From an uncultured Eubacteriales bacterium (GTDB lineage: Bacteria; Bacillota; Clostridia; Oscillospirales; Acutalibacteraceae), in NCBI GenBank assembly GCA_934457115.1, contig CAKSHI010000001.1, positions 85,852 to 149,851 of the forward strand: 64,000 nucleotides of DNA, in the 5' to 3' direction. Positions 7,249 through 15,494 of this stretch are shown one piece after another. The notes beneath the pieces were generated by a model. That model saw only the letters and a program-made list of their open reading frames with translations. It was not told where the DNA came from and did no database searches. Position numbers and translations under genes: made by a program. Numbering within the stretch: the first letter of the stretch is position 1; the number at the start of each line of letters is the position of its first letter.

Positions 7249-8613
7249 ATGGAAAGAGAAAGGTTATCTTCCAGATTAGGTTTTATATTAGTTGCCGTAG
7301 GGTGCGCAGTAGGTCTTGGTAATGTCTGGCGATTTCCTTATGTAGTCGGCCAAAACGGCGGAGCGATATTCGTTTTAATATACTTGTGCTTTCTTGCTAT
7401 ATTTGGTCTGCCCATTATTGTTATGGAATTTGCAGTGGGAAGGGCAAGCCAACAAAGTGTCGCAAGGTCATTTAAGGTATTGGAGCCTAAAAACACCAAG
7501 TGGCATATTTTTGGATACTTCGCAATGGTCGCAAATTACCTTTTAATGATGTTTTATACGGTTATAGCAGGTTGGGTATTTAATTACTTCTACCTCACAT
7601 TAAAAGGCGATTTTGAGGGTAAAAGCGCCCATGATATAGAGAATATCTTTGGTTCCGTGAGTGGTAACCCCGTTCAATCCGTCTTTTGGATGATTTTAGT
7701 GGTTGTCTTGAGTTTTATAGTATGTGGATTTGGTCTTAAAAACGGTGTTGAAAAAGTCACAAAAGTGATAATGTCAGGACTTTTTATTATAATGATGGTG
7801 CTAACTTTCAAGTCTCTTTCATTAGACGGTGCAATTAAGGGTATTGAATTCTATTTAAAGCCTAACTTCTCAATATTTGCGCAAAAAGGAATTGGAGCAG
7901 TATTAAGTGAGGCCATGGGGCAAGCCTTCTTTACATTGGGCCTAGGTGTTGGAAGCATGGCCATATTTGGAAGCTACTTAGGCAAGGACAGGAGCCTAAA
8001 TGGTGAAGCTATATACATAACAGTCCTTGATACAGTTGTAGCACTTATATCAGGCTTAATAATCTTCCCTGCATGTTCATCTTTTGGAGTCGATGTTACA
8101 AGCGGTCCTAACCTCGTATTTATAACATTGCCAAACATCTTCAATAAGATGTCAGGCGGAAGAATTTGGGGTTCATTATTCTTTGTATTTATGTGTTTTG
8201 CGGCTATATCATCTATCATAGCGGTCTTTGAAAATATTATATCTTTTGGCATTGACCTATTTAAGTGGTCTAGAAAAAAAAGTGTTATAATAAATATATT
8301 CGCAATGATAATCTTATCATTGCCATGTGCCTTAGGATTTAATGTCCTTTCTTTTATAGAACCTCTTGGCAAAGGTACGTCTATACTGGATTTAGAAAAC
8401 TTTATTTTAAATAATAATTTGCTCCCTATAGGTGCCATTGTGTACATAACATTTTGTACAACTAAATATGGTTGGGGTTACGACAATTTTATAGAAGAAG
8501 CCAATATGGGAAAAGGACTTAAATTCCCTAAATCAATAAGATTATATCTAACATTCATATTGCCTCTCTTAGTATTGGCTGTATTTATTCAAGGATATCT
8601 CGCACTTATTTAA
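7249..8613 (+). CDS. neurotransmitter:sodium symporter family transporter
   Basis: A 454-residue sodium-dependent transporter of the NSS (SNF, LeuT/MhsT-like) family. The hallmark TM1 sequence is present near the N-terminus (SRLGFILVAVGCAVGLGNVW, residues 5-24), followed by RFPYVVGQNGGAIFVLIYL. The unwound TM1 centre and the sodium-binding backbone are thus conserved. About 11 membrane helices can be traced, as in MhsT. Bacterial members import amino acids such as leucine or tryptophan with sodium; the substrate cannot be read here. GGTAGG precedes the ATG. The next gene (DUF4830) follows after 58 bases. Confidence 0.93.
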   Translation: MERERLSSRLGFILVAVGCAVGLGNVWRFPYVVGQNGGAIFVLIYLCFLAIFGLPIIVMEFAVGRASQQSVARSFKVLEPKNTKWHIFGYFAMVANYLLMMFYTVIAGWVFNYFYLTLKGDFEGKSAHDIENIFGSVSGNPVQSVFWMILVVVLSFIVCGFGLKNGVEKVTKVIMSGLFIIMMVLTFKSLSLDGAIKGIEFYLKPNFSIFAQKGIGAVLSEAMGQAFFTLGLGVGSMAIFGSYLGKDRSLNGEAIYITVLDTVVALISGLIIFPACSSFGVDVTSGPNLVFITLPNIFNKMSGGRIWGSLFFVFMCFAAISSIIAVFENIISFGIDLFKWSRKKSVIINIFAMIILSLPCALGFNVLSFIEPLGKGTSILDLENFILNNNLLPIGAIVYITFCTTKYGWGYDNFIEEANMGKGLKFPKSIRLYLTFILPLLVLAVFIQGYLALI

Positions 8614-8636
8614 ACAAGTTATCATAATTAGGACAC

Positions 8637-8662
8637 CTCCTTAATATAGTCTAATGAAGGAG
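8637..8662 (+). promoter_or_regulatory. possible SD-sequestering hairpin before the DUF4830 gene
   Basis: CTCCTT (8637-8642) can pair with AAGGAG (8657-8662), which is the ribosome binding site of the gene starting at 8672. Extra CA/TG pairs lie outside the core. Confidence 0.35.
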
Positions 8663-8671
8663 TGAGTTTTA

Positions 8672-9274
8672 ATGTTTATGTTATCCCTAAAAATATCAAA
8701 AAAGAAAGCTTTAACAGCTCTAATCGCTGTATTAGCGCTTATTGGTATTATTTTAGTTATATTGTCTTTTTCTAATTCCAATAATACTATAAATTCCCCA
8801 TCGGGCAAACACAGCGTCATAGTATGCAGTAACGAAGACAAGGTTAACTTTTTAAAAGAATTCGGCTGGAAGATAAACGAATATTCCTTAGAAGTTTCTG
8901 ATATATCGATCCCCGAAATATTTAATGATACATACGAAAACTATAATGAAATACAAAAAAATCAAGGCTTCGATTTAAGCAAACACAAAGGTGAAACCTG
9001 CAAAAAATTTGTATATGAGGTACTAAATTATCCCGGAAAATCCAAGGGCATTAAAGCAACTCTCATTATTTCAAATAATAGAGTTATTGCAGCAGATATA
9101 AGCTCATCTGAGGTAAACGGCTTTATCGAAGGCCTTGATAATCCTAACATCCTAAAACAAGCTGTCAGCAATACAAGTGCCTCATCTGCTGTACCAAAGG
9201 AAAACGTCACCAAGAGTACAGAAAGAGAAACTTTAGCCCCGGACCCCAAAATGCCTAGGGCTCCAACAGATTAA
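8672..9274 (+). CDS. membrane-anchored DUF4830 protein
   Basis: A 200-residue protein with one N-terminal transmembrane helix (about 14-32), a DUF4830 domain (about 50-150) and a Ser/Thr/Pro-rich tail. Diagnostic stretches are FLKEFGWKINEYSLEVSDI, IPEIFNDTYENYNEIQKNQG and FDLSKHKGETCKKFVYEVL. The family occurs in clostridial genomes and has no known function. The topology suggests an outside-facing domain. It lies between the symporter and an rRNA-modifying enzyme with 23 bases to the latter, so co-transcription is likely without an obvious functional link. Confidence 0.8.
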   Translation: MFMLSLKISKKKALTALIAVLALIGIILVILSFSNSNNTINSPSGKHSVIVCSNEDKVNFLKEFGWKINEYSLEVSDISIPEIFNDTYENYNEIQKNQGFDLSKHKGETCKKFVYEVLNYPGKSKGIKATLIISNNRVIAADISSSEVNGFIEGLDNPNILKQAVSNTSASSAVPKENVTKSTERETLAPDPKMPRAPTD

Positions 9275-9297
9275 TAATAAATTAAAGGAGATTAAAA

Positions 9298-10017
9298 ATG
9301 TCACTTAGTCGACTGGACAAAATATTAGTATCACAAAATGTTGGTACAAGAAAAGAAGTTAGAGAATTAATAAAAAAAGGAAATGTCGAAATCGACAATA
9401 CCATTCAAAAAAAATACGATATCAAAATAGACCCTGAAATAAATACAATAAAAGTATGCGGCGAAATTTTAAATTTTCGCCGCTATATGTATATAATGAT
9501 GAACAAACCTTCAGGCGTAATATCTGCAAGCAATGACCTAAGGCAAAAAACCGTAATAGATTTAGTTCCTAAGGAATTATATAGGAGAAAACTCTTCCCC
9601 GCAGGAAGGTTGGATATCGACACAGAGGGGTTGATTATCCTCACGGATGATGGAATTTTTTCACATAAAATGTTATCCCCGGTAAAAAAAGTGTATAAAT
9701 TATACGAGGCATATATTGACAATGTCATATCACAAGACAACATTATTCAATTTAAAGAAGGTATTGTGTTTAATACCGGCGAAAAATGTCTACCGGCCGA
9801 ACTTAAACTATTAAAACAAGACGGCAAAAACAGTTTAGTTGAAATTAAAATATGTGAAGGTAAATTTCATCAAGTGAAAAAAATGTTTTTGTCTATTGGA
9901 ATGAAGGTTCTGCATTTAAAGAGAACCCAAATAGGATCTTTAAGGCTTGATCAATCATTAAAGCCCGGCGAATGCAGAGAGCTTACGCCTCAAGAGCTGG
10001 AACTTATATTTGAATAA
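9298..10017 (+). CDS. RsuA/RluB-family pseudouridine synthase
   Basis: A 239-residue pseudouridine synthase of the RsuA/RluB/RluE/RluF family. An N-terminal S4 RNA-binding domain (about 3-50) precedes the catalytic domain, which carries PAGRLDIDTEGL with catalytic D106. MNKPSGVISA (68-77) and GKFHQVKKMF are also typical. Length and S4 domain suit RsuA (16S rRNA position 516) or RluB (23S); 16S modification is the common annotation for this type. AAAGGAG precedes the ATG. Confidence 0.9.
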   Translation: MSLSRLDKILVSQNVGTRKEVRELIKKGNVEIDNTIQKKYDIKIDPEINTIKVCGEILNFRRYMYIMMNKPSGVISASNDLRQKTVIDLVPKELYRRKLFPAGRLDIDTEGLIILTDDGIFSHKMLSPVKKVYKLYEAYIDNVISQDNIIQFKEGIVFNTGEKCLPAELKLLKQDGKNSLVEIKICEGKFHQVKKMFLSIGMKVLHLKRTQIGSLRLDQSLKPGECRELTPQELELIFE

Positions 10018-10125
10018 TAACCAATATTACCCAAATTTATATTTAAAACAAAACAACACCTTAAAAGCAAAATTTTGTCTACTATGCCCTTTTATTTTGT
10101 TATTATATCGAAGGGGGAAGCCTTT

Positions 10126-11229
10126 ATGTCAAGTCTAACTATAAACAATTTATGTAAATCTTATTACGGCCGAATATTCGTAATCCATAACCTAAATTTA
10201 AAAGTTGAGGATGGCGAATTTTTGGTTTTATTAGGGTCCGAGCACAGTTCCAAGTCCACATTACTAAAATTAATATTTGGCCTTGAAAAGCCTACTGTTG
10301 GTGAAATATATATAGATGATAAATTAATAAACAATGTTCCCCCAAATAATCGAAATATATCTCTAATACTAAATAATAATACTCTCTTTCCAAACCTAAC
10401 TGTTAAAGAGAATATAGAGTATCCTCTTTCCATAAAATCCACTAAAAATTCTCATATGCGTATTGATACATTAAATATAGCTAAAATACTCAGTATCACT
10501 GAAATATTAGACAAAAAGCCCTGCGAATTACAAACTTATGAAATTAACAGGGTTATTTTGGCAAGATCAATTATTAATGATCCCGGCATAATATTAATCG
10601 ATGAAGCTTTTTCCAATTTGGACACTGAGTCAAGCAAAATACTTAGGGATGACTTAGCAAAAATAAATAAAGATCTTGGAAAAACCATAATATACGCAAC
10701 CAATAATTCCAAAGAAGCATTTAAGTTAAGTGATAATATTGCCATTATAAATTGTGGAACAATATCGCAAATAGGGCACAAAAATGACCTTATATTCTCT
10801 CCAAAAACAAGATTTATATCAGAATTAATTTTTGGAAATAAGATTAATATGGTAAAGGCGACTATTTGCAAATATAATAATCACTTTTGTGTTGATCTTT
10901 TGGGGACAAAATTAAGCTTACCCAAAAGTATGGACAAAAGCATCTTAGAAAAATACAATAATAAAAATATACTAATGGCAATTAGAGCTAAAGACATTTA
11001 TTGCAATGAACAGCCTGATTTTGTTAAATCACACGCCCTTATTCATACTAAGGTTAAATCCTTTAGAGGTTCTCTAAAATACTACTCATTTGAGATTTCG
11101 GGATCCAATTTTATATTCAAATCTCAACCCGGAACCAGATTTAATGAAAATGAAATTGTCGATATATGCTTTGATATGGATAAGGTACTTCTATTTGATA
11201 AGCAAACCAATTTTAATATTTTTATATAA
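10126..11229 (+). CDS. degenerate MalK/UgpC-like ABC ATPase
   Basis: A 367-residue protein with the layout of sugar-importer ATPases (MalK/UgpC/MsmK): nucleotide-binding domain (1-230) and TOBE regulatory domain (about 240-367). Key motifs are eroded. Walker A reads GSEHSSKST (37-45), with S42 where the last glycine belongs. The Q-loop glutamine is N83. The signature LSGGQ is LQTYE (135-139). The H-loop histidine is N193. Walker B with D159/E160 and the D-loop SNLD remain. ATP hydrolysis is therefore doubtful. No permease gene is nearby. The start is ATG 10126, with GAAGGGGGAAG upstream. It may serve as a sensor or partner protein; that is inference. Confidence 0.8.
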   Translation: MSSLTINNLCKSYYGRIFVIHNLNLKVEDGEFLVLLGSEHSSKSTLLKLIFGLEKPTVGEIYIDDKLINNVPPNNRNISLILNNNTLFPNLTVKENIEYPLSIKSTKNSHMRIDTLNIAKILSITEILDKKPCELQTYEINRVILARSIINDPGIILIDEAFSNLDTESSKILRDDLAKINKDLGKTIIYATNNSKEAFKLSDNIAIINCGTISQIGHKNDLIFSPKTRFISELIFGNKINMVKATICKYNNHFCVDLLGTKLSLPKSMDKSILEKYNNKNILMAIRAKDIYCNEQPDFVKSHALIHTKVKSFRGSLKYYSFEISGSNFIFKSQPGTRFNENEIVDICFDMDKVLLFDKQTNFNIFI

Positions 11230-11339
11230 TAACAATCTAAATTCCCCTCTTTTAACAAGCAAATAGTAAAATTCTACTAAAACCATAATTAGCAAAAACT
11301 GACATCATGACGAAAAAAATATTTTTTATAAATATAAGG

Positions 11340-11368
11340 TTGAAGTTTTTTTAAAAATTATGTATGAT
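11340..11368 (+). promoter_or_regulatory. promoter of the PucR/CdaR-type gene
   Basis: TTGAAG (11340-11345), a 17-base spacer, TATGAT (11363-11368), about 80 bases before the start. Confidence 0.55.
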
Positions 11369-11447
11369 ATATTAATAGGAATTAAATATGCAATAAAAAA
11401 TATGTTTTGTCCTAACATTTATTTTGTACAAAAAGAGAGGTAATTAT

Positions 11448-12533
11448 ATGTCCAACAGGTTATTTCAGGGCTTGATTCACCAAATGGAACCTATCATAAA
11501 CCGTACCATAGGTGTAATAGATGAGACCTCATCTATCATAGCTTGTAGTGAATTATCAAAAATTGGAGAAAAAGACAGGAATATTACAAAAGATGCTTTT
11601 AGTAGTCCAACTACTTTCATTATCAATGGTTATACATATAAATCATTTGGCTCTAATTCAACATATGAATATGTAGTTTTTGTATCCGGCAACGACCTAG
11701 ATGCTCAAAAATATGCTTCACTTTTGTCTGTCGCTTTATGTGGAGTTAACCAATATCGAGATGAAAAATACAATCGTTTGGGATTTGTTAAGAACATCAT
11801 TTTGGATAATATCCTACCGGGAGATTTATATCTAAAAGCCAGAGAACTTCAATTTGATTCGGATAGGACTAGAGTATGTCTATTTATCAAAATCACGTCA
11901 TCCAGCAGTATATCACCATATGAGGTTATTAAAGACCTTTTCCCCGACAAAGAAAAAGACTTTGTTATCAACATAGGTGAAAACGACGTTGCACTTGTAA
12001 AGGATATAAAGGAAGGTATAACAGTTGGCGATATTGAGAATCTTGCAGAATCTATATCGGACATGCTGTCCTCTGAATTCTATACCAAGAGTGTAATAGG
12101 AATCGGCACAGTAGTTTCCGGAATTAAGGATATTTCAAGATCATTCAAAGAAGCTCAAATGGCTATAGAGGTCGGCAAAGTATTCGAATCTGAGAAAAAA
12201 ATCATGACATATACCCATTTAGGTATTGCAAGATTAATTTACCAATTGCCTATAACACTTTGTGAAATGTTCCTAAGAGAAGTATTCCAAAGCGGATCAA
12301 TAGAAACCTTAGACCAAGAAACATTATTTACTATATTAAAGTTCTTTGAAAACAACCTTAATGTTTCAGAAGCTTCAAGAAGATTATTCATTCATAGAAA
12401 TACTCTTGTATATAGGCTGGAAAAAATCAAAAAACTTACAGGTCTTGATTTAAGAGAATTCGATGATGCTATTGTATTTAAAGTAGCTCTAATGGTTAAA
12501 AAATATTTATCAGCAACACCATCAAGATATTAA
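11448..12533 (+). CDS. PucR/CdaR-type transcriptional regulator
   Basis: A 361-residue regulator. The C-terminal 60 residues are the PucR/CdaR helix-turn-helix: FFENNLNVSEASRRLFIHRN followed by TLVYRLEKIKKLTGLDLR. The middle region (about 120-260) resembles the GGDEF-like CdaR domain, and the N-terminal 110 residues look like a small sensory domain. The ligand is not evident. The start is ATG 11448, after AGAGAGG. The gene sits directly ahead of the ftsEX group but is separated from it by a hairpin, so it could regulate ftsEX or the degenerate ATPase gene before it; neither is shown. Confidence 0.85.
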   Translation: MSNRLFQGLIHQMEPIINRTIGVIDETSSIIACSELSKIGEKDRNITKDAFSSPTTFIINGYTYKSFGSNSTYEYVVFVSGNDLDAQKYASLLSVALCGVNQYRDEKYNRLGFVKNIILDNILPGDLYLKARELQFDSDRTRVCLFIKITSSSSISPYEVIKDLFPDKEKDFVINIGENDVALVKDIKEGITVGDIENLAESISDMLSSEFYTKSVIGIGTVVSGIKDISRSFKEAQMAIEVGKVFESEKKIMTYTHLGIARLIYQLPITLCEMFLREVFQSGSIETLDQETLFTILKFFENNLNVSEASRRLFIHRNTLVYRLEKIKKLTGLDLREFDDAIVFKVALMVKKYLSATPSRY

Positions 12534-12542
12534 TAAAAAACA

Positions 12543-12570
12543 GGCTATTAAAAATATATTTTTAATAGCC
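12543..12570. terminator. perfect inverted repeat between the regulator and ftsE
   Basis: A perfect 14-bp palindrome arm (GGCTATTAAAAATA with TATTTTTAATAGCC). On the plus strand only TTAATG follows; the minus strand has CTGTTTTTT. It is either a weak plus-strand terminator or an attenuator separating ftsE from the regulator. Confidence 0.55.
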
Positions 12571-12621
12571 TTAATGAGTTAGACTAGGGAATAAAGGCAA
12601 TTAAAGGAAGGTATTTTTATA

Positions 12622-13299
12622 ATGATAGAATTTGATAAAGTATCTAAACATTATGAAAATGGAACTATTGCACTTGAAGATATCAGTCTAAAAGTCGATA
12701 AAGGTGAATTTGTCTTTATTGTAGGTTCTTCAGGTGCAGGAAAAAGTACGTTTTTAAAATTAATAATAAAGGAAGAATCAGCAAGCAGCGGTGAAATAAC
12801 TGTCAATGGCAGAAAACTCTCCACTCTAAAGCGCAAAGAAGTACCATACTTACGAAGGACGATGGGAATAGTATTTCAAGATTTCAGGCTCATTGAAAAA
12901 ATGAATGTATATGATAATGTTGCATTTGCTATGAGGGCTATAGGAGCCAGAAATTCAGAAATAAAACGAAGAGTCCCCTATATATTGGATTTAGTTAACT
13001 TATCCAACAAATCCAAATCGTATCCTTCAGAGCTTTCCGGAGGAGAACAGCAAAGAGTAGGTCTTGCAAGGGCTCTTGTAAACAATCCTGCTTTAATAAT
13101 CGCTGATGAGCCAACGGGTAATATAGACCCTGCCCTTTCATATGAAATTGTAGATCTTCTTGACCAAATAAATAAGTGTGGCACTACTATACTGATGGTA
13201 ACCCATGAGCAAGAGCTGGTAAATAAATTCTCTAAAAGGGTAATCGAAATTTCTAATGGCAAAATCGTTAAAGATCAACGCCCTAAGGAGGTTCAGTAA
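12622..13299 (+). CDS. ftsE: cell-division ATP-binding protein FtsE
   Basis: A 225-residue ABC ATPase that with FtsX forms the membrane complex activating peptidoglycan hydrolases. All motifs are intact: Walker A GSSGAGKST (about 35-43), Q-loop VFQDFRLIEKM, signature LSGGEQQR, Walker B LIIADEPTGNID, and H-loop VTHEQE. The VFQDFRL and GNID variants are characteristic of FtsE. AAAGGAAGG lies before the ATG. The stop overlaps the ftsX start (TAATG), so the two subunits are co-translated. Motif integrity contrasts with the decayed ATPase 1.4 kb upstream. Confidence 0.96.
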   Translation: MIEFDKVSKHYENGTIALEDISLKVDKGEFVFIVGSSGAGKSTFLKLIIKEESASSGEITVNGRKLSTLKRKEVPYLRRTMGIVFQDFRLIEKMNVYDNVAFAMRAIGARNSEIKRRVPYILDLVNLSNKSKSYPSELSGGEQQRVGLARALVNNPALIIADEPTGNIDPALSYEIVDLLDQINKCGTTILMVTHEQELVNKFSKRVIEISNGKIVKDQRPKEVQ

Positions 13300-14204
13300 T
13301 GAATGCTCAATCTATCAAATATCTCTTTAAAGAGGGCATAAAAAATATTTGGAATAATAGAATTATGTCATTTGCATCTATATGTGTTTTGCTCTTTTGT
13401 TTACTGCTTACAGGCGGTGCTATGCTGTTCTCATTAAACATCTCATCCGCTTTAGATGCTGTTGAAAAACAAAATAATATCACTGTGTACTTAGACACAA
13501 ACTTATCCAACCAAGAGGCTGTAAAAGTAGGTAATCAAATAAAGGATATTCCTAATGTAAACTCATGTGAGTTCTACTCAAAGACCGAAGCTATGGAAAA
13601 ATATCAAGAAGTATTAGGAGAAGATCTTTTTGAAGATTTGCAAGGTGAAGATAACCCGCTTCCAGATGCATTTCATGTTTCTATGGAAGATTTATCATTA
13701 TATGATGATACTGTAAATCAAATCGAAAATTTACCCGGAATCTCTTCAATAAGCGACAGAAGGGATATCGCCCAAAAGCTTACCGGCCTTAACCATTTAG
13801 TCGCTACAATAGGTGTCTGGATATTAATCGTGTTAAGCGCCGTTTCATTATTTATCATTTCAAATACGATAAGTATTACAATGTATAGCAGGCGTCTTGA
13901 AATAAGCATAATGAAGTCCGTTGGTGCTACCGATTTATTTATACAAATACCTTTTTTAGTTGAAGGTATTGCAATTGGTATTTTATCTGCCCTACTCGCC
14001 ACAGGTGGACTAAGCCTTATGTATCAAATAATAATATCATCAGTAAATCAGATCGTTCCGTTTGTTGCAATCAAATTCAGCACCTTAGTCATGCCTATAT
14101 TAACTACATTCTTATCCGCAGGAATTTTATTTGGTATAATAGGCGGATCTATTTCAATAAGAAAATACTTGAAAAAAGGAGGAGGAGATATCATTGGAAT
14201 CTAA
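13299..14204 (+). CDS. ftsX: cell-division membrane protein FtsX
   Basis: A 301-residue FtsX. TM1 lies at about 23-47, followed by a large extracellular loop (about 48-165) with ITVYLDTNLS and SKTEAMEKYQ, the part that contacts coiled-coil hydrolases. Three further membrane helices follow in the second half, with the MacB/FtsX-type segment SRRLEISIMKSVGATDLFI. It partners FtsE and probably activates the M23 enzyme encoded next, whose TTG start (14194) lies inside the ftsX 3' end. Confidence 0.95.
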   Translation: MNAQSIKYLFKEGIKNIWNNRIMSFASICVLLFCLLLTGGAMLFSLNISSALDAVEKQNNITVYLDTNLSNQEAVKVGNQIKDIPNVNSCEFYSKTEAMEKYQEVLGEDLFEDLQGEDNPLPDAFHVSMEDLSLYDDTVNQIENLPGISSISDRRDIAQKLTGLNHLVATIGVWILIVLSAVSLFIISNTISITMYSRRLEISIMKSVGATDLFIQIPFLVEGIAIGILSALLATGGLSLMYQIIISSVNQIVPFVAIKFSTLVMPILTTFLSAGILFGIIGGSISIRKYLKKGGGDIIGI

Positions 14205-15471
14205 AAATTCAAGTAAAAAAATACTAAGTATTATGCTTTCTTTGATTATTCTGTTTACTGTATCCGCTCCCAACACATTTGCAGAAACTTTAAGCGAAAA
14301 TCAAAACAAAAAACAACTTCTCGAACAAGAAAATTCAGCCCTTGAATCCAAACTTTCGGATCTAAAGGACGATGTAGAAAAAAAACAGGAATATAAAAAC
14401 ACTTTAGATGAAGACATAAGTGTTGTACGTTCTGAAATAGAGGTTATAAGTTCTAAAATTTCATTGCTCGATGCCCAAATTGCTGAAAAAGAACAAATGA
14501 TAGAAACTGCTAATCAAGATATCGAAAAAAATTATAAAAAATTAAGGCAAAGGCTAAAATCCATTTATATGGCCGGCGAAACATCTAACCTAGAGATAGT
14601 CTTAGGTGCAAAAAACTTTTCAGATTTTTTAGACAAAGCAGAAATCATACAAAGACTTAGTGAACATGACAATGCCCTTATAAATACTCTACAAAAAGAA
14701 GTAGAGGAAGTAAAAAAGAGCAAGCAAATTATAGAAGACAACAAGGCACAAGTAGCTAACGAAAAAAAGCTTTTAGACGAAAAGCAAAGTAACCTACAAG
14801 CACTTTCCCATGATATTGAACAGGTCATATCCGAACTCGAGCAGGAAGAAGTTAACGTAAAAAATAAAATCGATGAAAATGATGAGGAAACCCAAAAAAT
14901 TAATAATGAAATCGAGGCTTACTATCAAGAACAAGCAAGGCTTGAGCAGGAAAGACTTGAAAAAGAACGTCTCGAACGAGAAAGACAAAACAATATAATC
15001 AATAACAACGATAATGATATCAATGACAATAGCAACAACAATAATAATTCATCATCGACAGATATAAACACACCCGCAAGCAGTAATTATGCTTGGCCGG
15101 TCCCAGGTTTTACATACATTTCTTCTGATTATTATGACACCGTAGATAGAAGGAGTATGCATAGAGCCATAGATATAGCAGGATCCGGAATATACGGAGC
15201 AAATGTTGTCGCTGCAGACAGCGGAACAGTTATCTTCTGCTGCAAAGACGGATACGGCGGCGGATATGGAAATTATGTTGTAATTGATCATGGCAATGGC
15301 AAATCAACTCTTTATGCACATATGAGTGCAGTTGCAGTTTCATGTGGTCAATATGTCGCAAAGGGTCAAACTGTTGGGTATGTTGGTAATACCGGTTATT
15401 CAACGGGACCACATCTACATTTTGAAACAAGGTTAAACGGTATAAAATATAACCCAATGGATGAATATTAA
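14194..15471 (+). CDS. secreted coiled-coil M23 (LytM) endopeptidase, EnvC-like
   Basis: A 425-residue secreted peptidoglycan endopeptidase. Signal peptide about 1-30 (cleavage near TFA-ET); coiled coil about 32-265, the FtsX-interacting type seen in EnvC and PcsB; an Asn-rich linker about 268-290; and an M23 LytM domain about 300-425. The zinc site is complete: HRAID (H and D), YAHMS and HLHFE. The enzyme should thus be active, unlike many EnvC proteins. TTG start with GGAGGAG eight bases upstream, overlapping ftsX by 11 bases. It is the likely wall hydrolase controlled by FtsEX. Confidence 0.93.
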   Translation: MESKNSSKKILSIMLSLIILFTVSAPNTFAETLSENQNKKQLLEQENSALESKLSDLKDDVEKKQEYKNTLDEDISVVRSEIEVISSKISLLDAQIAEKEQMIETANQDIEKNYKKLRQRLKSIYMAGETSNLEIVLGAKNFSDFLDKAEIIQRLSEHDNALINTLQKEVEEVKKSKQIIEDNKAQVANEKKLLDEKQSNLQALSHDIEQVISELEQEEVNVKNKIDENDEETQKINNEIEAYYQEQARLEQERLEKERLERERQNNIINNNDNDINDNSNNNNNSSSTDINTPASSNYAWPVPGFTYISSDYYDTVDRRSMHRAIDIAGSGIYGANVVAADSGTVIFCCKDGYGGGYGNYVVIDHGNGKSTLYAHMSAVAVSCGQYVAKGQTVGYVGNTGYSTGPHLHFETRLNGIKYNPMDEY

Positions 15472-15494
15472 AAATACAATAAAAGGCAGGATGT

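Noticed and set aside
12543..12570. Considered as a mobile-element end
   Set aside because: A single perfect palindrome without a partner copy or transposase; an RNA hairpin is the simpler reading.
15052..15291. Minus-strand ORFs opposite the M23 domain and similar reverse frames opposite deoC, nupO, der and spoIIIAE
   Set aside because: They lie wholly inside well-identified genes, have no SD and encode no recognisable protein.
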